A stretch of 64,000 bases of DNA from Brachypterus glaber (Eukaryota > Arthropoda > Insecta > Coleoptera > Kateretidae). This document shows positions 1-12,240 of the stretch, piece after piece. Where the stretch lies: positions 38,827,229-38,891,228 of the forward strand of contig OY294047.1 of assembly GCA_958510825.1 (NCBI GenBank), read 5' to 3'. The position numbers were made by a program, and so were the translations under genes. Numbering within the stretch: the stretch's first letter is position 1; every line of letters begins with the position of its first letter. The notes under the pieces are model-generated. The model did not search any database and was not told where the DNA came from. It was given only the letters and a program-made list of their open reading frames with translations.

Positions 1-600
1 TTGAGACTGGGCTCCAATATTGTTGAAGTGCATGACTGTGCCTGTGGGAGTAAAGTCAACCAATCTGGTACGCATGGCCTATCATGCTCTAGGAGTAGTG
101 GTCGCTATAGCAGACATTTGGAGGCCAATGAAATCATAAAAAAAGCGTTAACAACCATTAACTTGCATCCTGTTCTTGAACCTGAAGGCCTTTTAGCAAG
201 GATAGATGGAAAGCGTCCAGATGGTATGTCTCTAGTACCCTACTCCAGGGGAAAGTGTTTGGTCTGGGACTTTACTTGCACGGACACATTGGCATTTTCC
301 AACATACCTGAGAGCGCCAATCGTCCCGGTGCGGCCGCTGAAAAGGCTGAGCGTCGCAAAATTAATAAATTCATTTTACTTTCTTCAAACTATCTTTTCT
401 ACCCTATCGCAATCGAAACATTTGGTACTTTTGGACCTATCACTAAAAAACTTTTGAACGAAGTTTGCCATAAACTGGATCAGACTTCACATAATCCTTA
501 TGAGGGCATGTATTTTAGGGAAAGGTTGAGTGTAGCAATACAAAGGGGTAATGCGGTCAGTGTTTTGGGTACTTTTGGGGAGAAAGGGGAAGATATTTAG
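1..600 (+). CDS. C-terminal part of a non-LTR retrotransposon ORF with a restriction-like endonuclease (RLE) domain; 5' cut by window edge
   Basis: Open from base 1 to a TAG at 598-600, 199 codons with no true start, so the upstream part (presumably the reverse transcriptase) lies outside the window. Seen: a cysteine/histidine cluster C13-x-C15, H25, C29; then R38-H39 and N43; then K71-R-P-D74-G and, 16 residues later, D90 in a hydrophobic strand (LVWD). Known: RLE-type non-LTR elements (R2 and relatives) end in a CCHC-like motif, an RHN-like motif and a PD-x(12-14)-D nuclease core that nicks the target for target-primed reverse transcription. Inference: this is that nuclease end. The CxC spacing differs from classic R2, so a relative or a domesticated descendant is possible. 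No frameshift is visible in the part present. Confidence 0.6.
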   Translation: MRLGSNIVEVHDCACGSKVNQSGTHGLSCSRSSGRYSRHLEANEIIKKALTTINLHPVLEPEGLLARIDGKRPDGMSLVPYSRGKCLVWDFTCTDTLAFSNIPESANRPGAAAEKAERRKINKFILLSSNYLFYPIAIETFGTFGPITKKLLNEVCHKLDQTSHNPYEGMYFRERLSVAIQRGNAVSVLGTFGEKGEDI

Positions 601-3600
601 TCATTTTTATTTTTATTTTAGTTATATATATGTATATTTTTTTTTATTTTTATTTTGTTATTTTAATTAATTTTTGGTAGTTTTATTATTGTTAATTATT
701 ATATGTATTATTATTATATTTCCGTAATTATTTATTGTTGGTTTAAATTAAAAAAATAATGCGAAGATAAAAAGACTTTCCCATTTACTCATTAAAATTT
801 ATTTAATTTTTTATTTATTTTTAATTGTCAATAACTAGAATAAATTATAAATTACAAGTTTCTATGATTTTTTATCACAATGTTATCGAAAAAAAAAAGA
901 AAAACACAACTTTAATCATAACCTACGAGAATCGAATCCTGGACGATTTACAAAAATTAATACCGGTACGATTTATCAAACTTTCTTATTTTGCATAAAA
1001 ATAAAAATTATAATGTATAAACTAAAAAATATGTATATGTTTTCTTTATATGCTAATTCTACTGATATTAATTAATGTAATTACACATAAAAAAAATTGG
1101 TAACTGTACTCACTGAAGAGAAATATCCTTAGAAAAACTTGCAGATACATACATCAGTTTAACAATTTTTTTTTGACTGACCTTATCTATACCTTGAGGT
1201 TAATTTACAGTCCATTTAAAGTCCAAACCAAATTCTGTATGAGGGTTTATCTCCAAGCTAGCTATTATTGAAAGTCATAAGTTGTCTCAAAAATTTTTTA
1301 GTTAGTGAAATTAATAAAGTATGATTTGCGGACCAGTACGATATAGGCTACCTTCCCTACTTCAAATATAGTAGCAATGTCGCTACTACAACTTTTAGTC
1401 AGTAAAACTTCTTTACTAGAAAAGAACGTGATGCATTTTAAGTCTGTAGGGTTTAGTGCATTTATGCACTGTGTTATAACACAGCTAGAAAGCTAAAGAT
1501 GAGCTACAAAAAATTAATTTTTACTTAAACTGTATTTTTACTAAAAACGCATCTAAGGTTACCATCAAGGGTCGCCATCTTTAAAAGTTTAATAGGACCA
1601 TATGTCAAGTTTCCTTTCAAATTAATATTTGAACTTCAGATGTCCGGACATGTCCTGGACCCATATCTATATGAAATATTTGTATTATTATTTGATGTTT
1701 TACTTCTTATCTTTATCGGATATATTTATTTTGAAAATTACACACTGTGTACTAGCTTTAAACTAAAATTACAATCCAGCTTTAAAAAAAAACATCTATT
1801 ATGCTTTTATACCTTCTAGAACTAAACTATAGAACAGGTGACAAAAGTTGAATATAAATAACTTTTAGTTTTCAATTCTTTTTTCTTCTGAAAAACTAAT
1901 TTATTACTTTGTTAATAAACACATTAATAATAAATAACTCCAAAGCAACATAAAAAATGTATAATATATCATTTAACTTGCATCTAAATTTTAATGCGTT
2001 TAAAAAGTAGTTTGTAGTCTAATTCCCCAGACGAATCAAAATAAACTCGCTTACTGCGTTTTTTAATTTCATACTAACTGAAGAGTTAAACAATGCGCAA
2101 TTAAGGGGCTACTATGACACGACCTTATTATATAGGGTTGCCTATTTTTATAAGAGGGCCTGTATTTTTGATTTTTTTTTTCGCATGAGTTTAAAATCCA
2201 AAATGGTATGGTAAGCTATCGCCTTCGCCAAAATTGCAAATTAAGTAAAAAATTTAAAATAATATAGATTAATTTTATTTTATTTTCGGTTAGAGCTCGT
2301 AAGAGTAGGTTTTTACAGCTGTTTCTAAAAAGAAGGCATTCTAATACCTCTTTAAACTCGTGAAAATATCACATTTATTCTAGAATTAAATATTCTGTAA
2401 CAGAACCGTTGCAACAGTATTGGAATTAGTAGGTAAGTCAAAAAACGATTTTTGTCAACGAAGAAATAAAAAGGCCTTACTCGCCTTTCTCTTGTGTGAC
2501 AAACTTTACTCATTCAAACCTCCCTTTAAACTTGTAACAGTTTCTTGAATATTTTGAGTTACATGAAATCCATTTATGTTTTGAATTCATAAATAAGTCC
2601 AAAAAACATTTACATACTGGTACAGCTGAAATTTTCAGTGAATGGCCTCACAGAGTATTTAAAATAAAACCTGGCAACCTCATTGTTGTGGATTGTCTCG
2701 TGCTTTACGAACATAATTTAGTTTATTAACAGCGTTGCACGACAGCGTGCAAAAATGGTGTGAATAGATGATAGATATGAAAATACGCGATTGGTGTACG
2801 CTTTATATATAGCTGCGGCGCTTGCAACGATATCAGCTACCTTTATAATAAGCTAAATAATTATGCATTTTCAACAGTTTCAAAAAATTTTCAGAAAAAG
2901 TCCAAACGTAACTGAGTGTATATAACTTACAGACCCCGGAACAAACAGGACATTGGCAGTATATACCAGTACCGGGTTTAATATTATCGGCATTTTATAA
3001 TATTCTGTAATTGAATTATTAATGCAACTAGTATGCTGTAAATTGTTATAAAACAGTTTGTATACTTTTACAATGTTATTAAAATTTTATCTAATAATGT
3101 GAGTAACGATTTTATCATTTATTTTTAAAATTTAATATTAAATATAAGGGACTGATCAAATATTACATAATCGTTTATATGTAAAGTATACTTAGGTATG
3201 CTGTAGATATATCGTTTTCCATATGGCAGAAAACGATTATATCGTTTTGTATAGTATTTTATATGGAAAAATTAAAAAGAATTGTATAGATTTCGATTGA
3301 TTACAACAAAAACAATTTCAGATAGAACATTTCATGTATATAATATACCTACCTTTTTAAGGTTCAATTAAAACGATCTTATTTGTATCATTAAAGCACT
3401 GAATTATAAGAATTATTTCCACAATAACTATTGGACATATAAACATATGTACGTAAAAGTTTTTTTAGAGTTATGCCATAGTTCTTATCATGATATACAT
3501 ATATGCATACAAAAATAAATTATTGTCAGATATTTCTGTCCAAAAATTAAGAATTTTTTATTTACTATTATTAAGTGAAAACGGGTTGAAATTCAAGTAC

Positions 3601-4484
3601 TGATATAAAGATAAACCAACAATTCAACAAAAAGTAAACGTCATATATCATGCTCAGTGACGTATTTTTTGGAATTTTCGTTCGCCATTCATTTGACAAG
3701 ATCTTCTACATGACCCCAGCCAAAAGAATGACCAAGATGCACCAGATAATTTAAAAGCCGTAACCATATGAAGACGAAATAGTTATTTTTGTTGATCGAG
3801 GCGTCTAGCCGAGATCAGCAATTACGCGAAAGCAGAAATCAGATTTTGCGCTCGCAATGCAAACAACGTTTTTTATACGATCTAAAATAAATAAATAAAT
3901 TTCGGGCAGTAAATTTATAACCTTACAAGGTCACAGTATTTTTTTTAATTTGGTGGTTTAGAAGAAAAATCACAGTAACTCTACATAATTCCTTAACAAT
4001 AAATATTTAACACATAAATATTTAGCACAAGAAATTGAGATTTGATTAAAGATAAAATATAATTTTATATCAAAAAAATGGCAGAACGCCATATCTCGTA
4101 GCATATATCATTCTTGACACTGTCAAGTTGACAGCTGTTTTACGATTGACTTGCCGGTTGCCTACACTCTCGCGAGGAAAATTAAATTTTGCGCTTGCTG
4201 TCATGGTAACTAGCAGAAAAGTAAAATTCTAAGAAATAGGTTATTTTTCGGTCAGAAAACTTCATTTGTTTTTGTAGAAATGTTAACTTTTCTATTAGAT
4301 TGTAGAAAAATGATTTTTGTCAAAACTCGGCATCTAAGAAAAGAGAAACTTCAGGCTTAAAATAATGTGCATGAAATAGATCACAATTATTTGTGACAAA
4401 GCAGGTTCAAATTAGGCCCACAGTTTGTGGACTAGAAAAGTACATGCCATTAAAGCACTAGTTTCAACCGTGGCATACGCAATG
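601..4484. other. A+T-rich non-coding stretch
   Basis: The first ~300 bases are T-rich and may be the 3' UTR of the RLE element ending at 600. The rest has no supported coding frame or RNA gene. A short inverted repeat (about 3210-3240, containing AAAACGAT and its complement) and scattered homopolymers are all that stand out. Confidence 0.5.
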
Positions 4485-4565
4485 CTTTTTTTACTCGTCT
4501 GTAAATTCTACAGACTAGTAAAAAAAAGCTTCACTTTTCCTCTTAGTAAAACAATATACTATTAT
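4485..4565 (+). repeat. End fragment of a dispersed repeat (same end as 16.2 kb and 22.2 kb copies)
   Basis: The stretch reading CTCGTCTGTA, CTACAGACTAG, then TTAGTAAAACAATATACTAT recurs near 16140-16244 and 22130-22197. In those copies it forms the right arm of a terminal hairpin. Here only this end is found and the left flank differs, so it is a truncated copy or a different internal deletion derivative. A 74-codon open frame across it is incidental. Confidence 0.55.
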
Positions 4566-4684
4566 AGTAAGGAGAATATTAAAATATACGGGCTCATGTA
4601 TATGAGGAATGTAAAAGCTGTTACGACCTTAAAAATGTCTAGTTTTTAGACAAAATATAATTTATTTTGCGACTTTTCAGCTAC

Positions 4685-4854
4685 TTAAGGCAGTGAGTGT
4701 CGAGTACAAAGGTTATCGTAGACGGCACTTGTTTCTGGTCCCGCCTTGGGCCTTCTAGATTTACGAGGTCGCCCTGTGACACCGTCACCTGGACACGCGG
4801 AGATACCTGGTCTACAACGTTGAAGATTTCGAGATTCTTCGTATTCAAGCACGG
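4685..4854 (-). CDS. Candidate 3'-terminal coding exon of an unidentified host gene
   Basis: Minus-strand sequence runs from a good splice acceptor (pyrimidine-rich stretch ending TTTTCAG, exon starting at 4854) to a TAA at 4685-4687. The frame starting GTG at 4852 is open for 55 codons. The segment is clearly more G+C-rich than its surroundings. The predicted tail is basic in the middle (GRPRKSRRPKAG) and ends with an NPxY-like stretch (SAVYDNL) and RHSLP before the stop, which would suit a cytoplasmic tail with a phosphotyrosine or adaptor site. I do not recognise the protein. A second minus frame is also open for ~57 codons, so frame choice rests on composition. Upstream exons are not identified in this window. 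Confidence 0.4.
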
Positions 4855-5128
4855 CTGAAAATTAGTGAGATAAGATGAATATCATGTTACATTTCTTTTA
4901 AATAATTTTTTGAATATATTATACTAACAATGTCTTATTATACTGGTACCACACAACATCTTTGGATTCACAGCCTTTGATTGTAACGCCCAAACATTTT
5001 TAATTGGCTCTGTATTTTGTTTATAAACTGGTTAATTTTTTTTACTTTTCTATCGTTAAAAATTAGAATTCTGTTAGGTAAACCTGTATAAAATCCTAAG
5101 TGAGGTATTAAGGATCGTTTTACCCCAT

Positions 5129-5285
5129 TGGGAACGTTCAAGTATTACGTAACGCAAATTTTGATCATTTTGGACCCCCACCCCCCCTTGAAACGCTATT
5201 TTCCTATACCATTAACATGGGCGTAACACTCCAAAATGACCCCCACCCCCTCCTAGGATCGTTACGTAATACTTAAACGTTCCCA
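5129..5285. mobile_element. MITE of a TACGTAAC family, complete copy
   Basis: Terminal inverted repeats of about 25 bp with one mismatch (GGGAACGTTYAAGTATTACG plus TAACG) bound a ~155-bp element. The interior carries two runs of C (CCCCCACCCCCCC and CCCCCACCCCC). ATT lies on both flanks and may be a 3-bp duplication. No coding capacity, so it would be moved by a transposase encoded elsewhere. Related or partial copies lie at 17712-17830, 41260-41400 and 61431-61532. Confidence 0.7.
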
Positions 5286-8088
5286 TTGCTAAATTCATGG
5301 CAACCGCTACTTAAAAACATGTGATGACAGTTGACATGAAGTCAGAAATTAAGTAAACAGTATATTTTGTAACACGTTTGGAAAAATACATGGACATTTT
5401 GACACACGTGCCGCAGGTGAGTGTGAAACTTCCACTTGTGTAAAATATGTATTCCAAACGTGTTCCGGGCTATACTTTTTCTTCAACTACAAAATGTCTT
5501 AATAATTTTATTGCTTTTTCTTAATACCACTCAAGTTCTAGTTTCATACTAAAAATGTCAGTGTAATTTATGATTTTTTAAATCCAATATAATTTAGTTA
5601 TTAATAAGCATTGAAATATCGCCACATGTACCTATTTCATCACTTGAGCGAAAGTATAATATTCTGGCACAGTAATCTCAGAGCCGGATTAACAGTGCAG
5701 TGGGCCTCATAATTTCTAGGGGTCCCCTATTATCAACTTTTAAACCTATTATAGTTGTTACTACATAAAAATTACAGTATTTTATTTTTTTGTTGTAGTA
5801 AAAAAAAATAAGGTCCAATTAATTTCTTTTTTGCAGGGTTGCTTCTCTATTAATAGGGCTCTAACCCAAAAAAAGCGGATTTCAAATATATTTATTCGTT
5901 TGTTTTTAATAGTCTTCTAAATATTAAAAAAAATTAGATATTTTAGCATTTTTTTGATATATTTTAATAAAAAATTTATATAAATACTAAAGATACGACG
6001 AGCTTTTCCATGTATATGAGTATTAATAAGGGCAATAAGTTTATGTTAATTTATTTTTTTGAATTTATCCAGAGGCGTGCCTAGACGGACAAAATATGTA
6101 AGGCTTAACACATTTTTTCCTTAAACTTTTTTTATTTATATATTTTTTGGATTTTTTTGTAATAAATATAGATTTCTTCCGTAAACATACATAAAAAATG
6201 TCATAAAGCGTAATGCTTTAGGAACAACCTTTATCAAAAAAAAAAAAGCAATTAGGAGGAAGTAACATTTTGTGCCACTAAAAATGTTACAATAATTTAA
6301 TAATAATATAATAATAAAGGTTTAAAAGGCTATAACTTCTTCAATATTAAATTTAGGCATTAAAATTTTATTGGTTATTTTTTTGTTCCCGATTCAATAT
6401 GTCCATCTTCGAAGAGCCGCAGCTCCCTTAGGGCTTATTTCCGGACCAACCTTTATAGGAACTTTTTTTCATATTTTTTAACGTCCAAGCCTCTTAAATT
6501 TCTGGAACTTATTTCTGAATAACCCTGTATTTCATATTCTGAAACATTTTAGTATAAAATATAGATACCCACGACCAGTTTTAAATCCTGTTAGATATGA
6601 TTGGTAGCCTAGAGAAGGGTAGGCGATGCTTCCTCCTCCAGGTGACCCTTCTCCATTTCGCGTGCCCTCAATATAAATCATTATTAAATGCTAAACGACA
6701 AAAAGAAGACAAATCGACGCGCGTACGGAAGGAAGGAAGCAAGTAGACTTAAATAATAGGTGTGATCGAAAGCTGGACAGTTTATGATAATAGTAGCTTA
6801 TAATAGTAGTTTATGATAATAGTAGCTTATAATACAAAAATACTGTTTCTATGGCGATTACGGAGATCGCCATCCGAGCTTGGAGTGCAAGGCCAGCAAC
6901 TGTAATCGCCCTAAAAACAGTTTTCGTCCCTATATTTTTTATTCGATTGTAAAATATTAATAAATAAATTTGTATTTTTGACAAATAAAAAAATTGAGGT
7001 TAGAATTCAAATGCCAATAGTTTCAATATCAATCAGCCAATCAACGTCGTCAATTTTACCTTTGCGGCCTAGGCCGAAAGACTTTTCGTTATACAAAAAG
7101 TAACGCTTTTAGGTGCAATCGAATAAAAATAACCTTTTTGTTCTTACAGTTTTGATCAAAATTTAAAGAGTTACTCATTATAACCAGAAATAAATTTTAC
7201 GTGGTTCTACTGCTTTTCATTAGTACAATAAAGTAAAAAAAACATGCACAGAAGCTGCAAGATGAAGGTATTTTTGTTTCGGAACTTGTTGAACAATAGT
7301 ATACTAAGAAAGCATTTGAAAGCAGCAGAAAAATAGAGTTCAAACCAACGATTTCTTTTTATTATACCAATACAGATATATTACATATTTTTTTGCAAGG
7401 AAACTAAACTGGAAGTGAACACTGTTCACTGAACGGTTGTTTCAGTCTTAGCTGAGTGAATTCGTAAATAGAAAAACTAAGATTTTTTTGCTTTAATCAA
7501 CGTGTCCTGTTAACGGCGCAGAATATATCTGGATCAGGGCAACTATGATAATTTTTGACATTTGGGTTAAATTTTATCTTATCTTATAAATAATTATAAA
7601 AAAATGTTTTTCTACGATCTAATAGAAAAGTTGCCATTTCTACAAAAATAAATTAAGTTTTCCGGAAAAAGTCCAAACATGTAATGTAATGTAATGCAAA
7701 TGAAACTATTTTAAAAAGTGGAAGTTTGTCAACCATAAAACAAGAAACAAATGAGCATTTACTCAGGTTCTGCGAGAAGTTTATAGATATCGTCCAATAA
7801 AAAGGCATCTATGAGTATTTCGTTCTTCGTAGATTTGACTCTATTGGCGCAATTTTCAGTAGTTGTTTTTTTTTAAAGGTTTTACACCATTTTACTATAG
7901 GAACTACAGGAAAATTCCCAGCTGTAGATCACTCCTATCCAAAAAACGTTCGAAGTAAGAAGCAAAAAAACTTCCAACGGGCAATAAATCGCCTAGTTTC
8001 TTTAGCCCGCGTTTGAAACTTGCACAAAACTTGAGCTAAGTCCGAACATCGATCACTTTGAATCATGGCCGTTCAGATGTCGTCTCCT
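5286..8088. other. Unassigned A+T-rich stretch
   Basis: No supported gene. It holds short A/T runs, a duplicated ATGATAATAGTAGCTTATAA block at about 6784-6834, and a short inverted repeat built on GGCGATTAC near 6851-6905. A CTCCCTTAGGG-containing stretch at 6420-6530 resembles stretches at 24600-24710 and 60480-60560, so it is probably a decayed dispersed repeat. Confidence 0.45.
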
Positions 8089-8660
8089 TCGTGGCTGCGC
8101 ATTAAATACGAAAAGCTCTAAATCGAAAGAGGCCCGAATGCACGTGCACTAGCTGGGGAATATCTCACATAAACACATCTCAAGCTTTGATTAACTTTCT
8201 AATTATTTCTTGAGAAATTACTTTTTAAATTGATAAGATTGCTACTAACTATAAAAAATTTCAAATGTCTGCATGCAATTTTTGTTATTGAGGTTTTTAA
8301 AATCTATAACTTTCTTCTGCCATAAGTTTATCAGATAAGATTAGTTGACTTTAGATAAAATATGGACAAAAACATTTAAAACTTTGAATGTTTCGTGGCT
8401 GCGCATTACATTCGAAAAGCTTTAAATCGACTGAAGCTCGAATGCCCGTGCACTAGCTGGAAAACATATCTCTAGATTTCATTAACTTTCTAATAATAAT
8501 AACTAGGAGATTGTGGTTTAAATTGATAATACAGGCAATCTTGCAAGTCTTGTACTTGTGCTTGTGATAATACAGCTACGAAGCTACACTACAGGTCTCA
8601 GAAACCTTAATCGCAAGTTTCTGCATGCAGTTTTTGTTAACTGAGGTTTTTTTTTTTAAT
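8089..8660 (+). repeat. Diverged direct duplication (~300-bp unit)
   Basis: TCGTGGCTGCGCATTA begins a block at 8089 that recurs at 8393, followed in both by GTGCACTAGCTGG, a TTAACTTTCTAAT block and TCTGCATGCA. Spacing between matching segments varies from about 304 to 353 bp, so indels have built up. No open frame spans the copies. Nature unknown. Confidence 0.5.
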
Positions 8661-8760
8661 CGGTAAATGCCTTAAGTAACTTCGGTCAGTTTCGGGCTGT
8701 AAGCTCTCGTCAGTACCAAGAGTCATCTCTGAGCCTTTTTTTTTAAGTCTACGTATCATT
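8660..8760 (-). repeat. Diverged copy of the hammerhead-bearing repeat
   Basis: The segment resembles the 59.4-60.4 kb family from CAGTTTCGGGCT through CAGTACCAAGAGTCA to the T-rich TTAAGTCTA. On the minus strand it keeps CUGACGA (fits CUGANGA), GAAA and the TTGGTA arm. Stem II has an A-C mismatch and the stem III/stem I 3' side is eroded. It is likely an inactive relic. Confidence 0.5.
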
Positions 8761-9970
8761 TGCTCCTGCTGGAAAATTTAACCAATAATTGGATGTACTT
8801 TCTGGCTTCATTATACAATGCATAATATGCATGATATTATGTAAATTTAGAAAGATAGATAAAAAAAATATGTAAAACATTTTCAGTTGCTCATTTTGGT
8901 TTGGGATGGTAAGTAAGGAAAATTCCACATACGTAAACATCGCAATCTATCCAGACGTAGACCCACGTTGATTAACTTTCTAATTAATCTATAGCTTGAA
9001 TAGAAGTTGCACGATTTATCTATTTTAAATTATATACCACTTACATTTCAGGTACAGTAATGTCCTGTAGAGAAGGAAATTTTTATGTCATTACTACCTT
9101 TAATTAGTCGTGTTTGGTGTTGATCAAAACTAACTGACAGGAAATATGCAAGGATACCTTTATAAAGTTCAAACTAAAGGATCCCGCGTATCTTAAAATT
9201 CAGATTACTTAAAGTAAAACGCATAAATAAACAAATAAAAAAATAAAGTAGAAGAAATTGAAGAAGATGAAAAAGTCACTCAAATTATAATAATTATTAT
9301 CCTAGTAGTAGGTTAAAAAATTATGATCGTGAATTTAATCTAAATGTGGTTCTTTACTATTTATCACTGGTATCATAAGAATTTTCATTATTTCTAAAGT
9401 GCCCTCCAGGAACTGTAAGAATATATACAATGGGAATATAAATTTAAAAAATAATAAACAGAAACTGATCGATATAATTCATCATGGAACTAGCTTAAAC
9501 AAGGTGTAAGATATAAATGGAGAAAACCAATAAAAAGAAATTTATATTTAGGAAAATGCGTGGAATAAAGATACTTCTGTTTATCAATGATATAAGAAGA
9601 GGTTAAAAAACGATGAATAGACAATAAAAAAGACTCCGGTGGCGACAAAGTCGTAAACTAAATATTCGTTGACTGTAGATTGGCAAAACGGTTACACTGT
9701 AAAAAAATTAACATTTCGTGACTATATATCCATGAATAATATCAATTGAAAATACATACCTGGAGTTTAATTTTATCGGCATTTTTGAGGTTTTTAGTCC
9801 TCTAGTGAAAGTTTAGAGTGCCAGATACTAAAAAAGGTGCGATTTCAAAGGTATTTTTTATTACTTTCTCATAAAAGACAGTATTGTGATGGAAAAAAAA
9901 ATTTTTTTGCTTAAATTATCTTATTTTTTCCTGAAACGTCGCGAAAAATCAAAATAAGCAACAACAAACA
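8761..9970. other. Unassigned A+T-rich stretch
   Basis: No gene, RNA or clear repeat is supported here; open frames are short and of low complexity. Confidence 0.45.
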
Positions 9971-10140
9971 TTATGTCTGTCTGTCTGTCGGTCTGTCTGT
10001 ATCCCCGATAACTTAAGAACGCTTTGAGCTAGCGACTTGAAATTTAGTATGCAGATGTATTTCTATATTATCATGGACAAGTTCGTATTTGAGCAATATT
10101 GGTTGAGGGAAAGGGGGGTGAAAGGGGGGTTAAAATTTTG
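9971..10140 (+). repeat. (TCTG)n microsatellite at the edge of a dispersed repeat
   Basis: About nine imperfect TCTG/TCGG units are followed by CCCGATAACTTAAGAACGCTTTGAGCTA and two GGGGGGTGAAA-like runs. The same order (tetranucleotide run, GATAACTTAAGAACGCTTT, G-rich block) is seen at 41530-41720 and in reverse at 13620-13750. This is a third, more diverged family member. Confidence 0.6.
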
Positions 10141-11940
10141 TTGTAGTCGTAATTTATCATTTAAAATATAAAAAAAAATTTAAAACCATATAAAACGTTA
10201 AATAGAACTACACAAAAAATGTCATTATAATTTTTTTTTCAAATTTATTTTTAGACATGACTTTTTTATTAGTCACAATAAAAGAAACATTTAAAAAAAC
10301 ACATAATAGGTAAAATAAAATTACCTAAATATATAATTATAATTTTTCCAGCCCCTCCGCCTCTCTTCCAAAATGTAAAAAATTGTTTCTGGACATAACT
10401 TTTTTAGTATTCACAATAGAAGAAATACCTAAAAAACACATATATGATCCCCCCTTCCTCTCCCTTCCCCCATAATATTACAAATTGGTTCTGGACATAA
10501 CTTGTTTTTATGAGAAAGTATTCTTGCTTATTCGAGACGGCTGGTTTCGTGTAAATTATGACACGAAAAAAAAAGAAATATAAATCTTTTTGAACATTAA
10601 CCAAAAGCTTTAACCTGTAAATAACTGACCTAAAGTACTGAGAGTACCGAGAATCTACCTAATCGTATAACTTTAGCAGCTAAAATGTAGTAAAGTTGCA
10701 ACACTAATTTACATTGCATGTCAAAAATTAATTAATGTTTGCTAAAACTGATGATAGAATCAAAATACTTACTCTTAAAAATACAGTGGTTTTTTTACGG
10801 TGCACATTCGAATAACAGTGGAAAAAGCGTTTAAACAATCTCCAATAAAAAGCTAATTTAAAATGCGTCTAAGGCGTCGCGATGTACCCTATTTTCCTCT
10901 AGTCCAATTCTGTTCTATAGCGCTGATATTAGAGCGGGGCTGCCTATAAATTTACCGCCAGACTTCATTTCGAGCCGTAGCGGACCCGTTTATCTTACAC
11001 ACAATAATTCATGGTCCATGTTTTTTCTAGACTGTCTTTTTTCTTATTGTCTTCCTAGACTCCTTTTCCTTAACTATGGAAATGGAAATTGTATTTTTAG
11101 CTAAATTGTAATGAGATATTTACTATTCCAGTCATAGAAAGTTAAAAATTGTTTTGAACATGCGAAATCCTTTGGATTAAAGGAAATTTGCTTCTTTAGT
11201 TAATAAATTAACAAACTAGATTCTCCCCAGTGCCTAAAACTCGAAATACTGAAAGCCAAATTCTTTGTTAATTTTTTGTGTAGTCAAACTCTTTTCTTAA
11301 AAAATTATTGTATCTTCTAGTAAAGAGGAAAGTTACTAATGCTTACTTTTTAAAACATTAAAAATCAGGAAAAAAACAGGCGAAACATTTTTTTCAAAAT
11401 ACTATAATATAGGCAATTATCAGTAGTAATATCATAAGTGTATGTTGAATTATTACTTTACAACTATAATTAAAAATTTAAATCTCAAATTTTCCGCGCT
11501 TTTTACAACCACGATGTTCACTTGTTCGCGAATGTTGCCAATTCTAAACTTTGATGAGGGATATTTTAAGCAATAAAATAGTTTTTATCATATATTTTAG
11601 CATTTAAATAAAGATCATTGCTGTTTTTGATTAAAAAGTTTAGTTTTCAACTGAAAAGAAATAAAATAAAGGGTGTTTCCACCAATAAAAAAACAATTTG
11701 CTATCGGTTTCTAATAAAGTTTGGCAACGCTGTACTGGTGCCAGCGCAGTCATTTGATGTTTTGATTTCCGTCATTTAAAAGAAGTAAATTATTTACTTC
11801 TTCACAGTAAATATATTTTTAATAAGTAAGTGTTTAAATTAGTTTTGAGTGACCTGTTTTTAATACCAAGATTCAGTTAAATAAATTAAAATTTATTAAT
11901 ATCAGTTTAAAGCTTTTAAGATGGAAAATGCATAAAATAT
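10141..11940. other. Unassigned A+T-rich stretch
   Basis: No supported gene. C-rich tracts near 10350 and 10450 mirror the G-rich blocks at 10110-10130 and probably belong to the same decayed repeat. A slightly G+C-richer patch at 10900-11000 has no recognisable product. Confidence 0.4.
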
Positions 11941-12140
11941 NNNNNNNNNNNNNNNNNNNNNNNNNNNNNNNNNNNNNNNNNNNNNNNNNNNNNNNNNNNN
12001 NNNNNNNNNNNNNNNNNNNNNNNNNNNNNNNNNNNNNNNNNNNNNNNNNNNNNNNNNNNNNNNNNNNNNNNNNNNNNNNNNNNNNNNNNNNNNNNNNNNN
12101 NNNNNNNNNNNNNNNNNNNNNNNNNNNNNNNNNNNNNNNN
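11941..12140. other. Assembly gap (200 N)
   Basis: Exactly 200 undetermined bases. The round length suggests a placeholder, so the real size is unknown. The right flank starts only 9 bp before the target-duplication copy of a short retroelement insertion. Confidence 0.99.
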
Positions 12141-12148
12141 AAAATATA

Positions 12149-12240
12149 ATATATTATTTGAGAGGACAGAAATTTTAATTTTAAACAAAATTATAAAAAT
12201 ATTAATTTATTATTCCATCAATCTATTATATATTATTTGA
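12149..12240 (-). mobile_element. 66-bp 5'-truncated insertion of the hammerhead-repeat family with 13-bp target duplication
   Basis: The insert is 12162-12227. It matches the 3' tail of the 59-kb family (on plus: AGGACAGAAATTT, AAACAAAATTATAAAAATATT, TATTCCATCAATCTATT, with small differences). It is flanked on both sides by ATATATTATTTGA (12149-12161 and 12228-12240). A 3' fragment inside a target-site duplication is the hallmark of target-primed reverse transcription that stopped early. It fixes the family's 3' terminus at the CTGTCCT end. The ribozyme is not included. Confidence 0.75.
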
